Positions 1 to 13,125 of a stretch of 64,000 bases of DNA are shown in pieces. The notes beneath the pieces are model-generated. The model was given only the letters and a program-made list of their open reading frames with translations, was not told the DNA's origin and did not search any database. Positions within the stretch are counted from its first letter, which is position 1. Each line of letters starts with the position of its first letter. The position numbers were made by a program, and so were the translations under genes. The stretch comes from Plasmodium malariae (lineage: Eukaryota; Apicomplexa; Aconoidasida; Haemosporida; Plasmodiidae). Location of the stretch: the NCBI RefSeq assembly GCF_900090045.1, contig NC_041782.1, positions 893,001 through 957,000 on the forward strand. Direction: 5' to 3'.

Positions 1-1
1 A

Positions 2-505
2 AACAATTTAAACAATGACAACAGAAGTAATTACAGCTTTCTAATGTTACATAAAGAAAATGATGAAAAAACAAATAATGATAGTAATAATAACACAAAG
101 AAAGAAAAGGAAGGAGACGATAATAATAACAGTAATAATAGTAATAATAGCAATAGTAATAATAATAGCGGTAGTAATAATGTTAGCGGACCCGATAAAA
201 AAAATGCAGAAAGCAATTCTAACGAAAAAAAAAATGAGGAAAATAATGCAAATGAAAAAAAAAACGAGGAAAATAATGCAAATGAAAAGAAACAAGAAGA
301 AGATAATTCAAATGAAAAAAAAAATGAAGAAAATAGTTCTAAACAAACAAATGAATCTTTACCACCAGAAAAAAAAATTAATAAAGATAATTTATTAGAA
401 TATGGTACACATGACAAAGATGGAAATTTTATTCCTTCCTATAAAACGTTAACAGATGAAATCCTTTCCATAAATAATTCTTTGGTAATATCATTGAATT
501 GATCA

Positions 506-546
<41 letters not shown>

Positions 547-1018
547 ACACAGCATTAATGCTACAGTAAATGTCTTTATTTATTGAGATAAAAAGTTACG
601 TGGTACTAACTGCTCATTTTCGTATACATATGCACATAATTTGTTAAATGAAATATAATGTACATTTAATAAGTGCTTATTTAGAACAAAAACGAAGGAA
701 AAAACATTCTAAGATGAAGACCAACACATACTATATATTTATATATATATATATATATATACATTTTTTAATTCCACTGCGCAGGAAAGAGCGTCAAATT
801 ACCTGAAAATAGGATGCTCACATATTTTGAAGACGTTAGAATTTATACCAGAATCGAAGCTATCCACACAGTATATAAAAGTAGATACGAAAAATGTGTA
901 CTTAAAAGATATTAGTACCGAATGTCAAAACATTTTTTTTTCAATAGAAAAATTAACTATGACCATAATTGTCCTTAATTCAAAGTTAAACAAGTTCATA
1001 TACGTTTCAGATAAGTGA
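2..1018 (+). CDS. 3' end of an Asn/Lys/Glu-rich protein (partial, two exons seen)
   Basis: The frame is open from the window edge, so the 5' part is missing. The visible last two coding exons are about 2-484 and 785-1018. The donor at 485 reads GTAATA, the acceptor is a CAG at 782-784, and both are phase 0, so the junction reads SINNSL then ERASNYLK. Residues from about position 60 to 340 are low complexity, with Asn/Ser runs and a repeated Asn-Glu-Lys-Lys type unit. The C-terminal ~110 residues (LEYGTHDKDGNFIPSYKTL through ...NKFIYVSDK) are ordinary globular sequence and probably the conserved part. I do not recognise the family. The last stop is TGA at 1016-1018. The gene is convergent with the QCR7-like gene. 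Confidence 0.75.
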
Positions 1019-2140
1019 TTTCAAAAAAAAAAAAAAAAAAGGAATAAAAAGAGAAAAAATAAGAAAAAACTCGAAGTTTTATATACGTAAGTTAAATTTT
1101 GTATCTTAGGCTTTTCCCCTTCTAAATTTTCTTATCATACCTAAGTATACCCTTTTTCTATTAATTATATTTATTTCAAACAGCTTATTCGCTTTTTTGC
1201 ATGTATCACTACAAGTTTGCACAGATATAGGTATGCGTATATACACACATACATCTCTATATACAGCTTTTTAAAATGCTTCTTTTTCCCACATCCATAT
1301 GATTCAAATATGCATATGTTTTTGGTGCTAAGAGGTGGATATAACCACTTTTGATTTTTTTTTTTTTTATATTTTTTTGCTTTTGATTTTTTTATTTTTT
1401 TTTTTGTTTTTTTTATTTTTTCAAAAAGGTGTATTTAAATTTATTTTTATTATTATTCTTCACTAATTTTTTTTTTTTTTGTATCGATTTATGAAATTAT
1501 AACTGTTATAGATTTTATATGATTTGAATGAATATTTAGCATTTTCATTCATAATTTTTAAAAAATGCTCAAATATTTGAAGTTAAAATTTTTTCTTTTT
1601 TTTTCCCCTTTTTTTGTAATGTCACATTCCTTTAAAAGGTGTATATATGTATATGTACATACGTACATACATATATGCATATGTACATCCTTATACGCAT
1701 ATACTTACTTATTTGAAAATGTACACATTAAAAAATTTCTTATTCGTAAAAAAAAACAAAAGATGTTAAAAAATGGCTAAAAAAAGAGCTAAAGAAAATG
1801 AAAAAACACTACAAAATTTTGCAACTTTCCTCAAATATAATAATATATATATATGTATATATGTACATGGCATGTTTATATATGTAAGGCACAGTATATA
1901 TTCTCAGTTGTATTCTTGTGCATTTTTATTTGCACGTATGTATGTGTAGTCTCATATTTACCTAAAAAAACTGGTGTACTCAAGTTAATGTGTACACATA
2001 ACGAACGTAGCCTCATGTAAATTATAACTTTCTGCACTTGGAAAATTGTGTACTAAAGGAATAGCAGTTTGTGCATATACATATATATATATATACATAT
2101 ACCTGATACATACATATGTATGACAGAAGAGATGCACCTT
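1019..2140. other. Convergent intergenic region
   Basis: This is the space between two 3' ends (the partial + gene and QCR7 on -). It holds poly(A) and poly(T) tracts, for example 1022-1039, and scattered TATG/ACAT microsatellite. Short frames such as 1565-1780 consist of low-complexity Tyr/Ile/Cys codons and show no coding signature. Presumably it carries the 3' UTRs and poly(A) sites of both genes. Confidence 0.6.
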
Positions 2141-3112
2141 TTACTTTTTTTTCGTATGAGGAATAGCTGCTCCATAAAGATTCGGAATTGAAACGAGAAA
2201 ATGCATACCAGGCTCCAAATCACCGAAACCAGTTGTACCACCAGTATATAACCTTCTATCGTAAGGATGATAACCCAATAATTCTTCTTCTTCTTGTAAT
2301 TGAAATTTTGCTTCTTCAATATATGGAGCAAGGTAAGGTATATATGGGTCGTAATTTTGTTCTGAGGGGTGTAAATATAGTCTTAGAAAATTTATATGGG
2401 TACCCCTTAACATTCTTCTATATCTTTTTATTTGTATATCTTTTGGTAATAAAGAAATTGCTCTTTCAATAACTGGGTCTTTATCGCTGTACATATCATC
2501 ATACATCAACCCTAAAAACAAGGGAAGAAAGAAGAAAGAAGAAAGAAGAAAAAAAAAAAATAATATAAAATTATTAGAATAAAATAAATAAATGTTATAT
2601 AATATAAGGAAAAAACAACTGTTATACATCAAACGGTAACCATTACAAATAAATTATTCCTAATCATTCGAATGTTAGATGTTCGTAAATGCTCAATAGT
2701 GTCTTTTATTATTATACAGTTCTGAGTTCCTTTTTACTGTTTACAAATTTTGCATCCATACAAAAATGATAAAGTGGAACTCAGCAAAATGAACAATTGG
2801 GTATGATATATATATATATGTTTATTTGTGGGTATAAATCTATATATACATAAACAAGTTAACATAATTACACACATATACATAATGAGGGCTTTTCCAA
2901 TTACCATGCTCTCTTAAAAATTTTGTTGTTGCACAAAATTGCCACCTTTCATATGGAGCTCGGATAAATTTAAAATAAGAAGGAAAAATAAATTTCTTAA
3001 AAAGCTCTGTTATTTTGCTAGTTTTTCTCTTAGTAGGTTCATATTCAAATTTTTGAATAGGTTTTGAACCCGATTTTATAATATATTTACAAATTTCTTT
3101 ATGCAGAGACAT
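2141..3112 (-). CDS. QCR7: Cytochrome bc1 complex subunit 7-like (QCR7 / 14 kDa subunit)
   Basis: Two exons, 3112-2905 and 2511-2141, give 192 aa. The donor is GTAATT after a phase-1 G; the acceptor is TTTTTAG at 2512. Joined, the sequence reads KFLREHGLMYDDMYSDKDP, then VIERAISLLPKDIQIKRYRR. This is the UQCRB/Qcr7 signature: Gly-Leu-x-x-Asp-Asp, an acidic segment, xxAIxxLP, then a basic helix. The family is a matrix-facing subunit that supports cytochrome b assembly in complex III of the inner mitochondrial membrane. The protein is longer than yeast or human Qcr7 (~110-125 aa) at both ends, including a C-terminal extension rich in Tyr/Gly. It sits in a run of minus-strand metabolic genes. 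The family call rests on motif reading only. Confidence 0.8.
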
Positions 3113-3835
3113 CTTTCTTTGTACATATTTATACTTTCAGTTTAACTCATTATTTGAATTTACACTTTATATAAGTACACACAATGATTAGTTAATACTT
3201 AATATGTAATACTACGTTATATTTAGTACTAAAAGTAATTCTGAATAAACGGTCGTAGAGTACTGTCAAAAATTGTAATAAAACACTTCATCCAATAAAT
3301 CTCGATACAATTTCTCCTTTTCCTCTACATATATATATAAGCATTATGTACGTATTTGTTTTATGTATACGTATATACACACCTTTAACATCTCAATAGA
3401 ATGTTCAAAAACGTTCTGATAAAATTAAATACCAAAAAAATACTGCAGAAAAAAAAAAGGAGAAAAGAAAAATGGAAAATAAAAAATAATAAAAATTAAA
3501 AACTGAAAAAAAACAGTATTCTTCAAATATTAAAATAAGCTATTTATATAATGACAACAATGTATTTTAATTATCTCCAAATTTTTTAGCCCTCTTCATA
3601 ATTCATATTTTTCACAAAACTTCTTTTATTTGTACAAATTTTATTTTTTTACTTAATATGAAAAATAGCACATAATAAATTTCAAAAAAAAAGAAAACTG
3701 AAAAATGTATATGTACATACATGCATAGATTTACTTATATATGCATATACGATACACTTTTACTCATTTGCGTAAACAAGTTCGTACATACTGAAATGTT
3801 TTAATACAATTCATAGGCAAATAAATTAAAATATT

Positions 3836-3866
<31 letters not shown>

Positions 3867-4480
3867 TTATGATTGGCTATAATTCGGGGTTACTCTTCTA
3901 AATATAAAGTGTTTATTTTGCTTTCTTTTTGAAAATTAAGTTGTACAAAATCTGTAATAAATTGACACATTTCCATATGTTACATACACATGTACATGTA
4001 AATATATGAGCATGTGCCCATAATCACGTCCATATGTACATATGCATATTATATAAAACACATTTTGCACATTTTAATCCTATCTGTTATTTTCATTTAG
4101 GCATAATCATCTACCTTTTTTCACAATGTCATAATGATGTGTACTGTATTTAATGCCCGTATGTACTTTAAAAACTTTTGATAAATTCCAAAATGCTTTA
4201 GTTTGTGCAATTTTTGAAATTGCTATTCCCGATTTTTAAAGAACTATTTATACAACTTATTATATATAAATAGAACATTTTAAAATTATTAAATATGAAC
4301 AATATATAATATAATGTAAACATAAAATTCGTCCATAGAAAATTTTGTTAATAAAGTTTTATTTTTCTGTATATTTATAAATAACCTTTAATAGGTACAG
4401 TTATTAAAATAGCTAAAAAGACGAAATGAATAAAAGAACTTTTGAAAAGCCACAAATTCAGCGCTGTGCATTCTATTGCT

Positions 4481-4566
<86 letters not shown>

Positions 4567-6123
4567 ATTTATTTGTATATATATGTATATTTATTTATAT
4601 ATATATTTTTTTTATTTTATGGTTCATTCAATGGAAAGTATAGTTAACATTTACGAAAAATTAAAAGCAAAACAGTAAATAAAAAGGATAAAAAAACATT
4701 TCAAATAAACAATGAAAAAGAAAAGAAAGGCACACACAAAAACATTTTTTTCTTTGTGTATATTTTGAACAGTTATAAAAATAGGTACCATGTGGTGTTA
4801 TGTTTTACCGTAAAAGAATACAACTTGTTCAATGGAAGCTGTTTTATTCATAGCACATAATTATGAAAAAAAAAGGACAGATAAAAAGACGTCTAAAAAG
4901 ACATAAAAAAACAGATAAAACTACCAACACAACAACAGTCAAGGTTCAAATTATTTACCTAATAAAATTTTTCATTTGTCATTTTACATACCTCAGTGGA
5001 AAATTTGATGCACATTAACACTAAAATATATGTCTGTCAAGTTACGCAAAATTTTTAGGAACGTAATAAGAAGAAAAATAAAATAATATAAGATATACAG
5101 TTGTGAAAGGTTATATAAGTGGCATACATAAAAAAAAAAAGAAAAAATGAAAAGACATTCAATTATGTTAAATTAATAATTTACAATTTTGTTTCCGTTC
5201 ATAAATATTTACAAATATTTTTACAAATACACTTTCACATAAAAATTTTAACATGGTAAACCTGGTATTTCATACTTAACTACTTTTTGTGTTGGCCGCT
5301 TTTTTTTTTTTTTTTTTTTTTTTTTATTGGTTGCTATATGAAAAAAATAAAATGAAGTAACATAAAATGGAGTATGAGTAAAATTAAAATAAAGCAAATT
5401 AATAATGAATAATATAAAAATATATGTAATATTACACTAATACGAAAATTGATAACTATATGTTAACTTAGAATTTCAATGTGCAAAATGTATAATTTGT
5501 TTTTAAGAGAAAACTACATTTTATGCACTGTGTAACTAGTTTTATACTTTATAGTACTATCCTTCTGTCAATTTTATCAGTACTGCCAATTTTGTTGATT
5601 TTAATTAATATGTTTATTCTGCATTTATTTATTCATTCATTTAATTTTTTTTATTTATTTTTTTTTTTAATTAAACTCATAAAAATACTGTATCTGCACT
5701 AAATATAAAATAGGCAACGCTTTAAAAATTAAAAATAAAAGGTTAATTTTAACGTTATAATTTTTTGAATTGTCAAAATGCGTGAATTCATATATATGAA
5801 AAATGTACTGTTATTTTAAAACTTCGTAGGTAATTAAATTTTCATATATGTTTAGTTATCAAATTTGTATATATAATAAGTAAATGCAAACATATAAGCG
5901 CATATGAGGAGATACATATGTACATGTGCATATGCGTAAATGCTGGTATGTGGGTACGGGAGTATGCGGGTATAAGGACATGCGTAAATATGTATATGTG
6001 TGTAAATATACGTACATTTATATATACAAGATAACTATAGTTCCAGGCGAAAACATTTTATTGAAAATTCCATCAAAACCTAAACTCTAACTAGGAAAAA
6101 GCATTTGTTAAAAAGATGCGTCC
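3113..6123. other. Intergenic region between HGXPRT 3' end and QCR7 5' end
   Basis: About 3 kb holding the QCR7 promoter side and the HGXPRT 3' side. It contains A26-type and T24-type homopolymers (about 3841-3866 and 5301-5325), a long (TA)n dinucleotide tract at 4485-4558, and ACAT/GTAC microsatellite. The frames at 4426-4678 are translations of the TA tract. I see no credible coding or structured RNA gene. Confidence 0.6.
4485..4558. repeat. (TA)n microsatellite
   Basis: Perfect alternating TA for roughly 74 bases, continuing into TATG/TATT-rich sequence to about 4605. In Plasmodium such tracts are common in intergenic DNA and highly length-polymorphic. No gene overlaps it. Confidence 0.9.
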
Positions 6124-7688
6124 TCAAAGGTTCATATTTTTAAACTTCTTTAATCCCTCTTCATTAACTAAACATAAGTGATCAAGGTCCCTAAATATTT
6201 CATTATAATCTAAGCTATATCCTACAACAAAAGCATCTGGTATAGAGAACCCAACGAAGTCTGCCTTAAAGCCATTCCACAAAGGTGTTCTTTTAATAAA
6301 TAAGCAAGTAACTGCAACTGTTTTAACTTCAAACTTTTTTAAATATTCACAAAATTTTAACAATGTTTTACCTGTATCTATTATATCTTCTACAATTAAA
6401 ACATGTTTATCTTTTAAACAAGATAAGTCCTCACTCACTATTTCAAGTCTATCCGACGAATGATCATTAGAATACGATTTAACACGTACATAATGTTCAA
6501 TATATAAGTGTTTTGGTGATTCACTCGAACTGTAATTATGAATTCTATTTAAATATTTTAAGAGAGCACTAAAGAATCCTCTTGACCCTTTCAATAAGCA
6601 AATCACATGAAACTCCTCGTTTCTATATACCCTTTTTATATCAAAAGCTAATTTTTCTATTCTATTTTTTAAAATTCCATTTGGAATTAACACTTTCGTC
6701 AGATAGCTCTACGAATACAAAAAACATCCATGTACCATATGAGAACCAGAAACTATGCATATGTATATATATATGTGCGTATATATGTATGTATATATGT
6801 ATGTATATATGTATGTATATATGTATGTATGTACGTATGTATGTATGTACGTATGTATGTATGTATGTACGTATGTATGTATGTATGTACGTATGTATGT
6901 ATATATGTATGTATATTTGTATGTATATATGTATGTATATTTGTATGTATATATGTACGTATGAACGATGTAATATATGAGGGTAGGTAAAAATTTGGTA
7001 TAATGCAAAGTTATACTTCCATTCGAATGTTCTAATAAATTTCATTCGTAGTTTTGTTTTTACTTTATAGTGAACAGGCACTAAAAAGGTATCAATATCG
7101 TAACCATCATCATCCTTTATGTAAATTGGGTCGAGTGCATCTTCTCCTGCTCCTGGACTATAAAGAAAACATGTATTTTTCCATTGTAACAATAACACAT
7201 CACAAAAGTACAAACACAAATACGTCAAATAGATGAAAAATACATATAGAGGTGTTAACATGTATAAGGGTATATACATATATATAAACATACATATGTA
7301 CATAAACGTTTGTTCATAAGCATACATGTGTAATTCAAAAAACGCACATATTAGGTACAGATATGTCCATGAAAAGTGTTTAAAACAATAATCTTTTCAT
7401 AAACATTATTTTTTTTAATTTGTGCTTTACACCGAATGAAACTAATAAAATAAATAGAAACACATTAAAAAAATGAATAAAAAATAAGTAATAAGTACAT
7501 GTACAATACTAAAAAAATAAGAATAAATAAGTAATAAATGCGTAATATGCACATGTAAAATGCTGAAAAAATGCAGAATAAATACGTACTAAATGTATAA
7601 TATATATTTATAAAATACAAAATACGTACATAATTTTTCTTTTATCATTTTTTCTCTATTTTTTTCTGTACTTATTTGGAATTTTCAT
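6124..7688 (-). CDS. HGPRT: Hypoxanthine-guanine-xanthine phosphoribosyltransferase
   Basis: The enzyme transfers the 5-phosphoribosyl group of PRPP to hypoxanthine, guanine or xanthine. It is the key step of purine salvage in a parasite that cannot make purines de novo. My model has three exons: 7688-7672 (17 nt, phase 2), 7157-7064 and 6708-6124, all GT-AG, giving 231 aa, the length I recall for the P. falciparum enzyme. Exon 1 encodes MKIPN plus two bases of Asn; exon 2 continues [20 protein letters not shown]. The PRPP-binding signature EDIIDTGKT falls at residues 144-152, with the general-base Asp at 148. LLKGSRGFF is the cis-peptide loop region and [12 protein letters not shown] the base-binding region. 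An in-frame ATG at 7694 would add two residues; I chose 7688 for the length match. Intron 2 carries a TATG microsatellite. Confidence 0.95.
6755..6965. repeat. TATG/TACG tetranucleotide microsatellite inside HGXPRT intron 2
   Basis: About 210 bases of TATG units with regular TACG and TATT variants, lying wholly inside the intron 6709-7063. The tract is free of stops in several frames on both strands, which produces long spurious Tyr/Val/Cys and Ile/His/Thr frames. One of these (minus strand) runs continuously out of exon 2, so an automatic caller could retain the intron. Confidence 0.9.
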
Positions 7689-8283
7689 CTTCATTTTTTT
7701 CTCTTTTTTTGATATGAACTTGGGTGGGAAAACCTATTATATGAATATATTCAATTTTTTATAGATACTTGACAGTGAAATGTTATCTTAAAAGAAGCCA
7801 ATAATTTCTATTATATTATGCAATAATGCCTTTTACATTTTGTGATTTTATGTAAAATTACATATATATATCTATGTAGGAATATATTATATATATATAT
7901 ATATGTGCTTACGAATATAATAGTTATTGTATAATTATATATCTGTGTACGAATATAAAATATAAAATATATAATATATATTATATATGTTTTAAAAACT
8001 TCGTAGGAATTTACTTCTTTAATATCGTGCGTTCTTAAATTTAAATGAAATTTAAAAACATACAAAATAATATAAGAAAATAAAAAAGGACACAAATTTA
8101 AATGATATTTTCAAAATACAGCAATTTACTTATTTTGAATTTTTACTTCAAAATATAAAAATAATAAATGTAATTAATAAAAGGGTATTCATATGATATA
8201 TTTACGTATTCTAGCTCTTAATTACTTTGTGGTTTATTACGACAAAAAGTAATATGAAAAAATAATTTTTTTTAGCGAAACAA

Positions 8284-8315
<32 letters not shown>

Positions 8316-9514
8316 AAATTTCTCGATTTCAGAAATAAATTAATTTATTAAATGTCAACTTCAAAAAAAAATATTTCTTATGTATTCTCAAGGTGTATAA
8401 ATTTGCACATAAATATTTATGTAAAAATCCTATGTTGAAGGAGGTACTAATAATTGCATTCATATATTATTGTTCTTTCATATTTTTTCTTTTGTCATCT
8501 ATAAATTCTATTTTATATGTTCCTTCTGAACAGTAAATATCGCTTCTTTGTTATGAAAAAAATTACTTTTATTGTATATTTTTTTAATTAATTTGTATAT
8601 TATTAGTGACATTCTATATGTAAAAACTACCATACCATATAGTAACTCCATAAAAAAGTGTAATACTACTAACACATTACTTTTCATACTGTTATAATAA
8701 AAGAATGCATACGGGGCTGTAGCATGCGAAACATCACTCTAGCATAACTTGCCAATAAAAAAATAAGTATTGTAGGTAGTAGTGAATAACCAATTTTTGT
8801 AAATTACCTTGAACTTTTAAGAAAATAGAAAAAAAATTTTAAAAGGTAAAACAATAGAATGGAAAAAGAACGTGTAAATTTTAAAAGAACAAAAAGCAAA
8901 TAAACGATTTTACATATTTTTCGAGTGTATAACCCTAACTTATATATTAGAGTTATTATATACGTATTATAGTAAAATGGATAAACTGCCTCTCGTTCTT
9001 ATGAAAACCTTCCAAAGAATACTGTAGTATTATTTGTTTTGATGAGCATAATTAGGTAGCAGCTTTTTTGATATCGAAACAGTGCCTATATCGATTGTTA
9101 TGTTTTAATGGTTTTAAAGATTCTTTTTTTTTTTTTTTTAAATTAATCATTCACATTTGAATATAAATGCGAGTTACAATGAATCTACATGACGAAGGGA
9201 AAAAAAAAGAACAAAATAACAAAATTGTTTTTAAAGGCTAAACAAACTGTCAAAAAAGAGCATAGGCTTTTTGCATGTTTGCTTATAAATTTTTACTGGT
9301 ACTTTTGTTCTTGCATTTTGGAAAGAACTGTTATATATATAATTGCAAATATATGTAACTGCATATATATATTCGCATGTGTGCATGTATAGGAACGTAT
9401 ATGTATATGCGTCCATGTATGTATGTATACTTGCGCTATAACTGTGCGCACTAAATTCAATTTAAATGGTGAAGAATTTCCATTTTGCGTGTGCCCATTT
9501 TGTGTAAATCCATT
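7689..9514. other. Intergenic region between PGM2 3' end and HGXPRT 5' end
   Basis: AT-rich spacer with the HGXPRT promoter side near 7700-8300 (poly(T) at 8283-8310) and the PGM2 3' side toward 9514. The part from about 8640 to 9110 is somewhat less AT-rich and less repetitive than its surroundings but has no convincing frame. No RNA gene recognised. Confidence 0.5.
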
Positions 9515-11296
9515 TTAACATTTTTTAATATTGAACTTGTGCGGCTGCATGAACACTGGCAAAACTTCATTTATTAGTGCGTCAATCTCTTTTTTCGCTT
9601 CTTCGTAATTGCCCCTTGAAATTTCACTGTACCATTTGACCTTGGGCTCCGTTCCACTGGCCCTTATTGTAAGTACAGCTGTATTTTCAAAATGCAGTGT
9701 AATATTTTGAGAATCTGGTGTAGGTGCAATTAATGATTTTTTATCATGAGTTGTAGAATCATACCCTGTCGTTAAATCTCTAATACGTACAATTTTATAA
9801 GAACCTAGTGATGTTTTATAAGACCCATTAGATCTAAACTCATTAAATATACTAACAATATCATTTGGATCTAAAACAGTGTAGTATCCATTATTACTTA
9901 CAAAGTAACCTATTTCTTTTCTAACAATTTCTAAGTAATCATGAAACGTTAAATTATTTTCATATAAATATACTGCTATTTCTATCCAATAAGCTAAAGC
10001 TGATATTCCACACTTGTCCATTACATGACGTGTTAAGGCATGTCCTAAAGCTTCTTCATAACAGTATAGTGTAGTATAATTCTTATCATTATATTCTATA
10101 GCCTTATTAATTAACCATTTAAAGCCTGTTAAAGTTTCATCGTATCTATATCCATATGTTTCGCATAATTTCTTTAACATTCTGGAACAAACAACAGTAC
10201 AAATAAAAACATGTTTTGATTTATCTATATTTTTTTTTTCATTTTGTTTCATTAAATGATAAGCAAAGATAATTCCTAATTCATCCCCAGAAAAAACATA
10301 CCATTTGTTATTAAATTTTTCCGCACAAGCAAACCTATCTGCATCTGGATCATTTGCAACTACTATAGGACTATTGACAAGGTCAGCTAACTGCATAGAT
10401 AAATCAAGAGCACCTTTTTCTTCTGGATTTGGAAATGTAACAGTAGAAAAATCGGCATCAGGTAAAGCTTGTAGAGGTACTGTAAGTAAATTATTAAAAC
10501 CAACTATGTGCATAATACCTTGTACAAATTTCCTACCAATTCCATGCATAGGTGAATATACTATAACAAGTTTTGTACGTGAATTACGATAACAATTAAA
10601 ATTAAACTCATTTTTCATATCAGACATAAACGAATCATACATTTCGAAATAAATATCTTCAACTAATGAAGTATCTTTTAAATAAAATTCTTCATTTAAA
10701 TATTCATATATTCCACACCATGGATTTAAATTATTTAATATACACTCTGAGATAAGTTTGTCTACAGGAGGTATTATCTGTGCCCCATTTGCTGCATATA
10801 CTTTATAACCATTATCTAATTTAGGATTATGGGAAGCTGTTACCATAACACCACATAAACAATTTTTTTTTAAATTAGAATAACATAAAATAGGTGTAGC
10901 AACTGTTTGACCAAATAAATATACTCGAAATCCTTTAGATAAACAAACTGCTGCAGCGACATGTGCAAAGGATTCTGAATGATATCTTCCATCAAATCCA
11001 AAAATGATACCTCTGTTTTTACATAAATTCAATCCGTAGGTATTAATTAAATATGTACATAATCCTTGAGTTGTCTGCATTATAGTTACTACGTTCATTG
11101 CATTAAAACCTACTCCCATTTTACCCCTTAAACCAGCTGTACCAAAATTTAGCCTATTTAGAAATAATTTTTTTAATTCATCCTCATTGTATTTATTTAT
11201 AACTTCTTCAGTTTTATCAACTAAATACTTTGGCTTTTTAAACACATCCCATAAATTCAGCATTGTTGCCAATTCCTCACTATTTGTCCTATCCAT
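9515..11296 (-). CDS. PGM2: Phosphoglucomutase/phosphopentomutase (PGM2 type)
   Basis: Single exon, 593 aa, alpha-D-phosphohexomutase superfamily. The PGM2 branch interconverts glucose-1-P and glucose-6-P and/or (deoxy)ribose-1-P and -5-P in the cytosol; which activity dominates cannot be read from sequence. Visible motifs in order are FGTAGLRG at 51-58 (N-terminal phosphate site), TASHNP at 153-158 with the phosphorylated Ser155, the Mg2+ loop DPDADR at 316-321, the sugar-binding loop YCYEEALGHAL around residue 405, and the C-terminal phosphate-binding segment RASGTEPKVKW. All key residues are present and length is normal. The start ATG at 11296 is the first in the frame. It lies between HGXPRT and GMP synthetase on the same strand. 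A phosphopentomutase activity would feed ribose phosphate toward PRPP for HGXPRT, which is inference only. Confidence 0.93.
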   Translation of the reverse strand: MDRTNSEELATMLNLWDVFKKPKYLVDKTEEVINKYNEDELKKLFLNRLNFGTAGLRGKMGVGFNAMNVVTIMQTTQGLCTYLINTYGLNLCKNRGIIFGFDGRYHSESFAHVAAAVCLSKGFRVYLFGQTVATPILCYSNLKKNCLCGVMVTASHNPKLDNGYKVYAANGAQIIPPVDKLISECILNNLNPWCGIYEYLNEEFYLKDTSLVEDIYFEMYDSFMSDMKNEFNFNCYRNSRTKLVIVYSPMHGIGRKFVQGIMHIVGFNNLLTVPLQALPDADFSTVTFPNPEEKGALDLSMQLADLVNSPIVVANDPDADRFACAEKFNNKWYVFSGDELGIIFAYHLMKQNEKKNIDKSKHVFICTVVCSRMLKKLCETYGYRYDETLTGFKWLINKAIEYNDKNYTTLYCYEEALGHALTRHVMDKCGISALAYWIEIAVYLYENNLTFHDYLEIVRKEIGYFVSNNGYYTVLDPNDIVSIFNEFRSNGSYKTSLGSYKIVRIRDLTTGYDSTTHDKKSLIAPTPDSQNITLHFENTAVLTIRASGTEPKVKWYSEISRGNYEEAKKEIDALINEVLPVFMQPHKFNIKKC

Positions 11297-13091
11297 TTCG
11301 AGCTTTTCTATTTATTTAAAAGCTTTGCAAAAAAAAAAAAAAAAAAGCATAAAATAAAATAAACTTACAAAATATACTACCAAAATAGAAACGGACAAAA
11401 TATGGATACATAAAAAATATCCTTGTTAAAAGTACTACAACCAAAATATAGGCAAACCGATGGGTGGAAAAGCAATAAGAATGACTTAATTCAATTTACG
11501 AATTTTTTTCTCAAAAAAATAAAAGTATGTAAAATTTTTTGAAATATATATCAAGTTGGAATAAATAAAATAAAAAAAAAAAAAAACTTCAATTAACGAA
11601 TTATAAGCTTTCGCTTAGTAAATAAGGGCTATTAATTAATAAGGCTTGGTGAGTAAAAGGAAAAAAAATAAAAAGTACCACACAGACATGAAAAAATTAA
11701 ACGAAATGGAGGCTTCCAACTAATATGAGCGGTAAATAAGATATATTGCATATATATGGGCATATATGTACAAGTGCACATAAATACATACATATATGCA
11801 CCCTACATAAATAAGTATATATATGCGGCCTATATAAATACATACATACATACGGACATATATAATTATGTGCACATGTACTACATGCTTATATACTCGT
11901 GTATATACATATATGTATGCTTAGGAATGTCAAATGGATAAAATAATACAAAAAAAAAAAAAAAAAAAAAGGAAGGAAATGCTAAATAATTCAACGTTAA
12001 TTACTGATATAGAAATTTCGCATGCAGAGCTGAGGTGATAAAACAGTTTTACATTCCTATTTACTATTTTAGCATATGTAATTTCGTTCAAAAAAACATT
12101 ATTATGTTTATATTCATTATCCATTCTAGAAGTTAATATATTTTTAATTGTTTTATTTTATTCACTTTTAAATTAAATTATGATTTATTGAGAAAGTCGT
12201 ACAACAAAAAGTATGACAAGCATGCATACTTTTTGTAGAAATACTCTATTTAACATTGATATTTTATAAAAGTTATAGTGCTTAGAATTACGTTCACTAC
12301 TAGCATGATATAAAAAACAACATATATACGTATACGCACAAAAAGATATAACCATACACGCACGCACACACACACACACAAACACCCATGCACATAGTTA
12401 ATGCTAATGTTTATACATATGCATGTGCACAAATAATGATGTCCATACAAATGTATAAGCATAGATTTAAATGGGGGAAATATAATGGCAGTTTTTCATC
12501 TACTCTTAATGCTATTACATTAAACTAAATTAAGTTTAAAATTATCGGGAAATGATCTACTATACGTCAAGGTGTTTAAATTTTTTCATGCATTAAATGC
12601 GGTATGTACCTATATATATTATATATGTATATTTGTATGTATGTATGTATGTATGTATGTATGTATGTATGTATGTATGTATGTATGTATGTATGTATGT
12701 ATGTATGTATGTATGTATGTATGTATGTATGTATGTATGTATGTATGTATGTATGTATGTATGTATGTATGTATGTATGTATGTATGTATGTATGTATAC
12801 GTATATACAAATATATTTATTTTTCTTTTTTTTCCAATTTTCTTGAATTATAAATCTATACAGTTGTGCGTTACATAGGTACACATATGTCTATAAAATA
12901 CTTATAATTCTTCTCGGTATTTCCAACAATGAATCAACTGAAGTATATTAATATAAATAACAAAAGTGTTACTCAGCCCTTATATTTTAATTGCATGCAT
13001 TTCATCGTTACTTCCCTTCTTTTTATTTCTTTCTTTCTAATTTTTACTTAATACAAGGAAAATGTTTATGTTCTAATAGTTTTCAAAAAAA

Positions 13092-13125
<34 letters not shown>

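Noticed and set aside
6582..7327. Several long frames on both strands (Tyr/Val/Cys/Met or Ile/His/Thr repeats)
   Set aside because: They are translations of the TATG array in HGXPRT intron 2; splice signals on the minus strand explain the region.
12572..12884. Five overlapping frames of Met-Tyr-Val-Cys or Tyr-Ile-His-Thr repeats
   Set aside because: Pure (TATG)n microsatellite; no non-repeat coding sequence around it.
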